Of a stretch of 64,000 nt of DNA, positions 63,550 to 64,000 are shown one piece after another. A program made the position numbers and the translations under genes. The stretch is from Pseudoclavibacter terrae (GTDB lineage: Bacteria > Actinomycetota > Actinomycetes > Actinomycetales > Microbacteriaceae), in NCBI RefSeq assembly GCF_008831075.1, contig NZ_WBJX01000002.1, positions 496,001-560,000 of the forward strand, read 5' to 3'. The notes beneath the pieces were generated by a model, which had not been told where the DNA came from, did not search any database, and saw only the letters and a program-made list of their open reading frames with translations. Each line of letters opens with the position of its first letter. Positions within the stretch are counted from its first letter, which is position 1.

Positions 63550-64000
63550 CAGGCCTTCTCCCCCTTGCTTGTCGTCGACGTCTGCTCCGCCGCAGGCGTT
63601 CCTGCGCTCACGAGGTCGTCGACTCCGCCCTTCTTGGCGGCTTCCGCCTTGCGCTCGGCGAGGGTCTGGCGCTTCGTCGCCTCACGCGACGCGCCGCGCT
63701 TCTTCTGCTCGGGGGTGCGGAACGTCCCGCGACCGCGGTAGACGGCTCCGAGCGAGCGCGGGTCGAGGCCGGATGCCGGATGGCCGTCTGCGAAGAACGA
63801 CGTCCGTGCGAGGAGTCGCATGAGCGGGTGCGTGAAGAGGGTCACGACGATGATGTCGATGATGGTCGTGATGCCGAGGGTCAGCGCGAAGCCGCGCACG
63901 TTGCCGACGGCGACGAACAGGAGGACGATCGCGACGAGGAAGTTGACGGCGTCGGATGCGAGGATCGTGCGGATCGCGCGCGTCCATCCGCCTTCGACGG
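63549..64000 (-). CDS. secD: SecD, C-terminal part (cut by window edge)
   Basis: The frame is open past the right edge. The last ~150 residues of SecD are present: GWTRAIRTILASDAVNFLVA, then membrane helices ending FALTLGITTIIDIIVVTLFT and HPLMRLLARTSFFADGHPAS, followed by a long charged tail rich in Lys/Arg/Ala. Coupled to secF by TGATG. The 5' part lies outside the window. Confidence 0.93.
   Translation of the reverse strand, partial: VEGGWTRAIRTILASDAVNFLVAIVLLFVAVGNVRGFALTLGITTIIDIIVVTLFTHPLMRLLARTSFFADGHPASGLDPRSLGAVYRGRGTFRTPEQKKRGASREATKRQTLAERKAEAAKKGGVDDLVSAGTPAAEQTSTTSKGEKA

Overview
The window is one continuous stretch of chromosome from a high-GC actinobacterium. Gene content and order point to the family Microbacteriaceae (Micrococcales): the his-trp-lgt block, a pyr operon led by pyrR, the gmk-rpoZ-coaBC-metK-priA-fmt-rsmB-rpe series, the aro cluster with mltG, ruvX and alaS, a DUF222/HNH gene, an actinobacterial-type degenerate PriA, and many TANNNT -10 boxes placed 6 to 8 bases before a start codon, as expected for leaderless mRNAs. 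No rRNA, tRNA, CRISPR array, insertion sequence or prophage is visible, and no intergenic gap exceeds about 210 bases.

Layout. Bases 1-9200 are the accessory end. A cut-off unknown gene overlaps a CysJ-type NADPH flavoprotein reductase, followed by a HmuS-like heme-utilisation gene. Next come a DUF222/HNH endonuclease gene on the minus strand, a TetR regulator with two overlapping operators and a DoxX-like membrane protein, then an OhrR-like MarR regulator divergent from an 84-residue Cys/His protein, an old-yellow-enzyme oxidoreductase and an alpha/beta hydrolase. Bases 9200-43700 are almost entirely minus strand. Read in the direction of transcription they give aroQ, efp, nusB, then pyrR-pyrB-pyrC-(PH-like)-carA-carB-pyrF, gmk-rpoZ-coaBC-metK-priA-fmt-rsmB-rpe, hisE-hisG-hisF-hisI, trpP-(HGxxPAAW)-trpC-trpB-trpA-lgt, gltB-gltD and pyk. 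Bases 43700-46200 hold a HAD phosphatase (minus) and two plus-strand accessory enzymes (a GNAT acetyltransferase and a DHFR-like reductase). Bases 46180-55010 (minus) hold DUF948, a 64-residue membrane protein, alaS, ruvX, mltG, aroE, aroC, aroK and aroB. The rest has rpsD, rarA, a cyclophilin, a DUF349 protein, an AbiEi-like protein, relA, secF and the 3' part of secD.

How it works together. Most of the window is biosynthesis: complete UMP synthesis apart from dihydroorotate dehydrogenase and PyrE, the shikimate steps AroB, AroQ, AroE, AroK and AroC, parts of histidine and tryptophan synthesis, and ammonia assimilation by GOGAT. Tight ATGA, GTGA and TGATG overlaps indicate translational coupling in long operons. 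The clearest regulatory features are a PyrR-binding loop just upstream of the pyrR ribosome binding site, a GlnR-like box before gltBD, twin TetR operators at 5016-5046 and a palindrome over the promoter of the 84-residue gene at 6308-6321.

Most notable: gmk carries an N-terminal mIHF DNA-binding domain, so mihF and gmk are fused; trpE is absent from its expected place between hisI and trpP; PriA has lost its helicase motifs; and the HmuS-like gene looks frame-disturbed near its 5' end. I found no clearly new multi-gene system; the best candidates for undescribed biology are the 84-residue protein with its MarR-type operator and the CysJ/HmuS pair.
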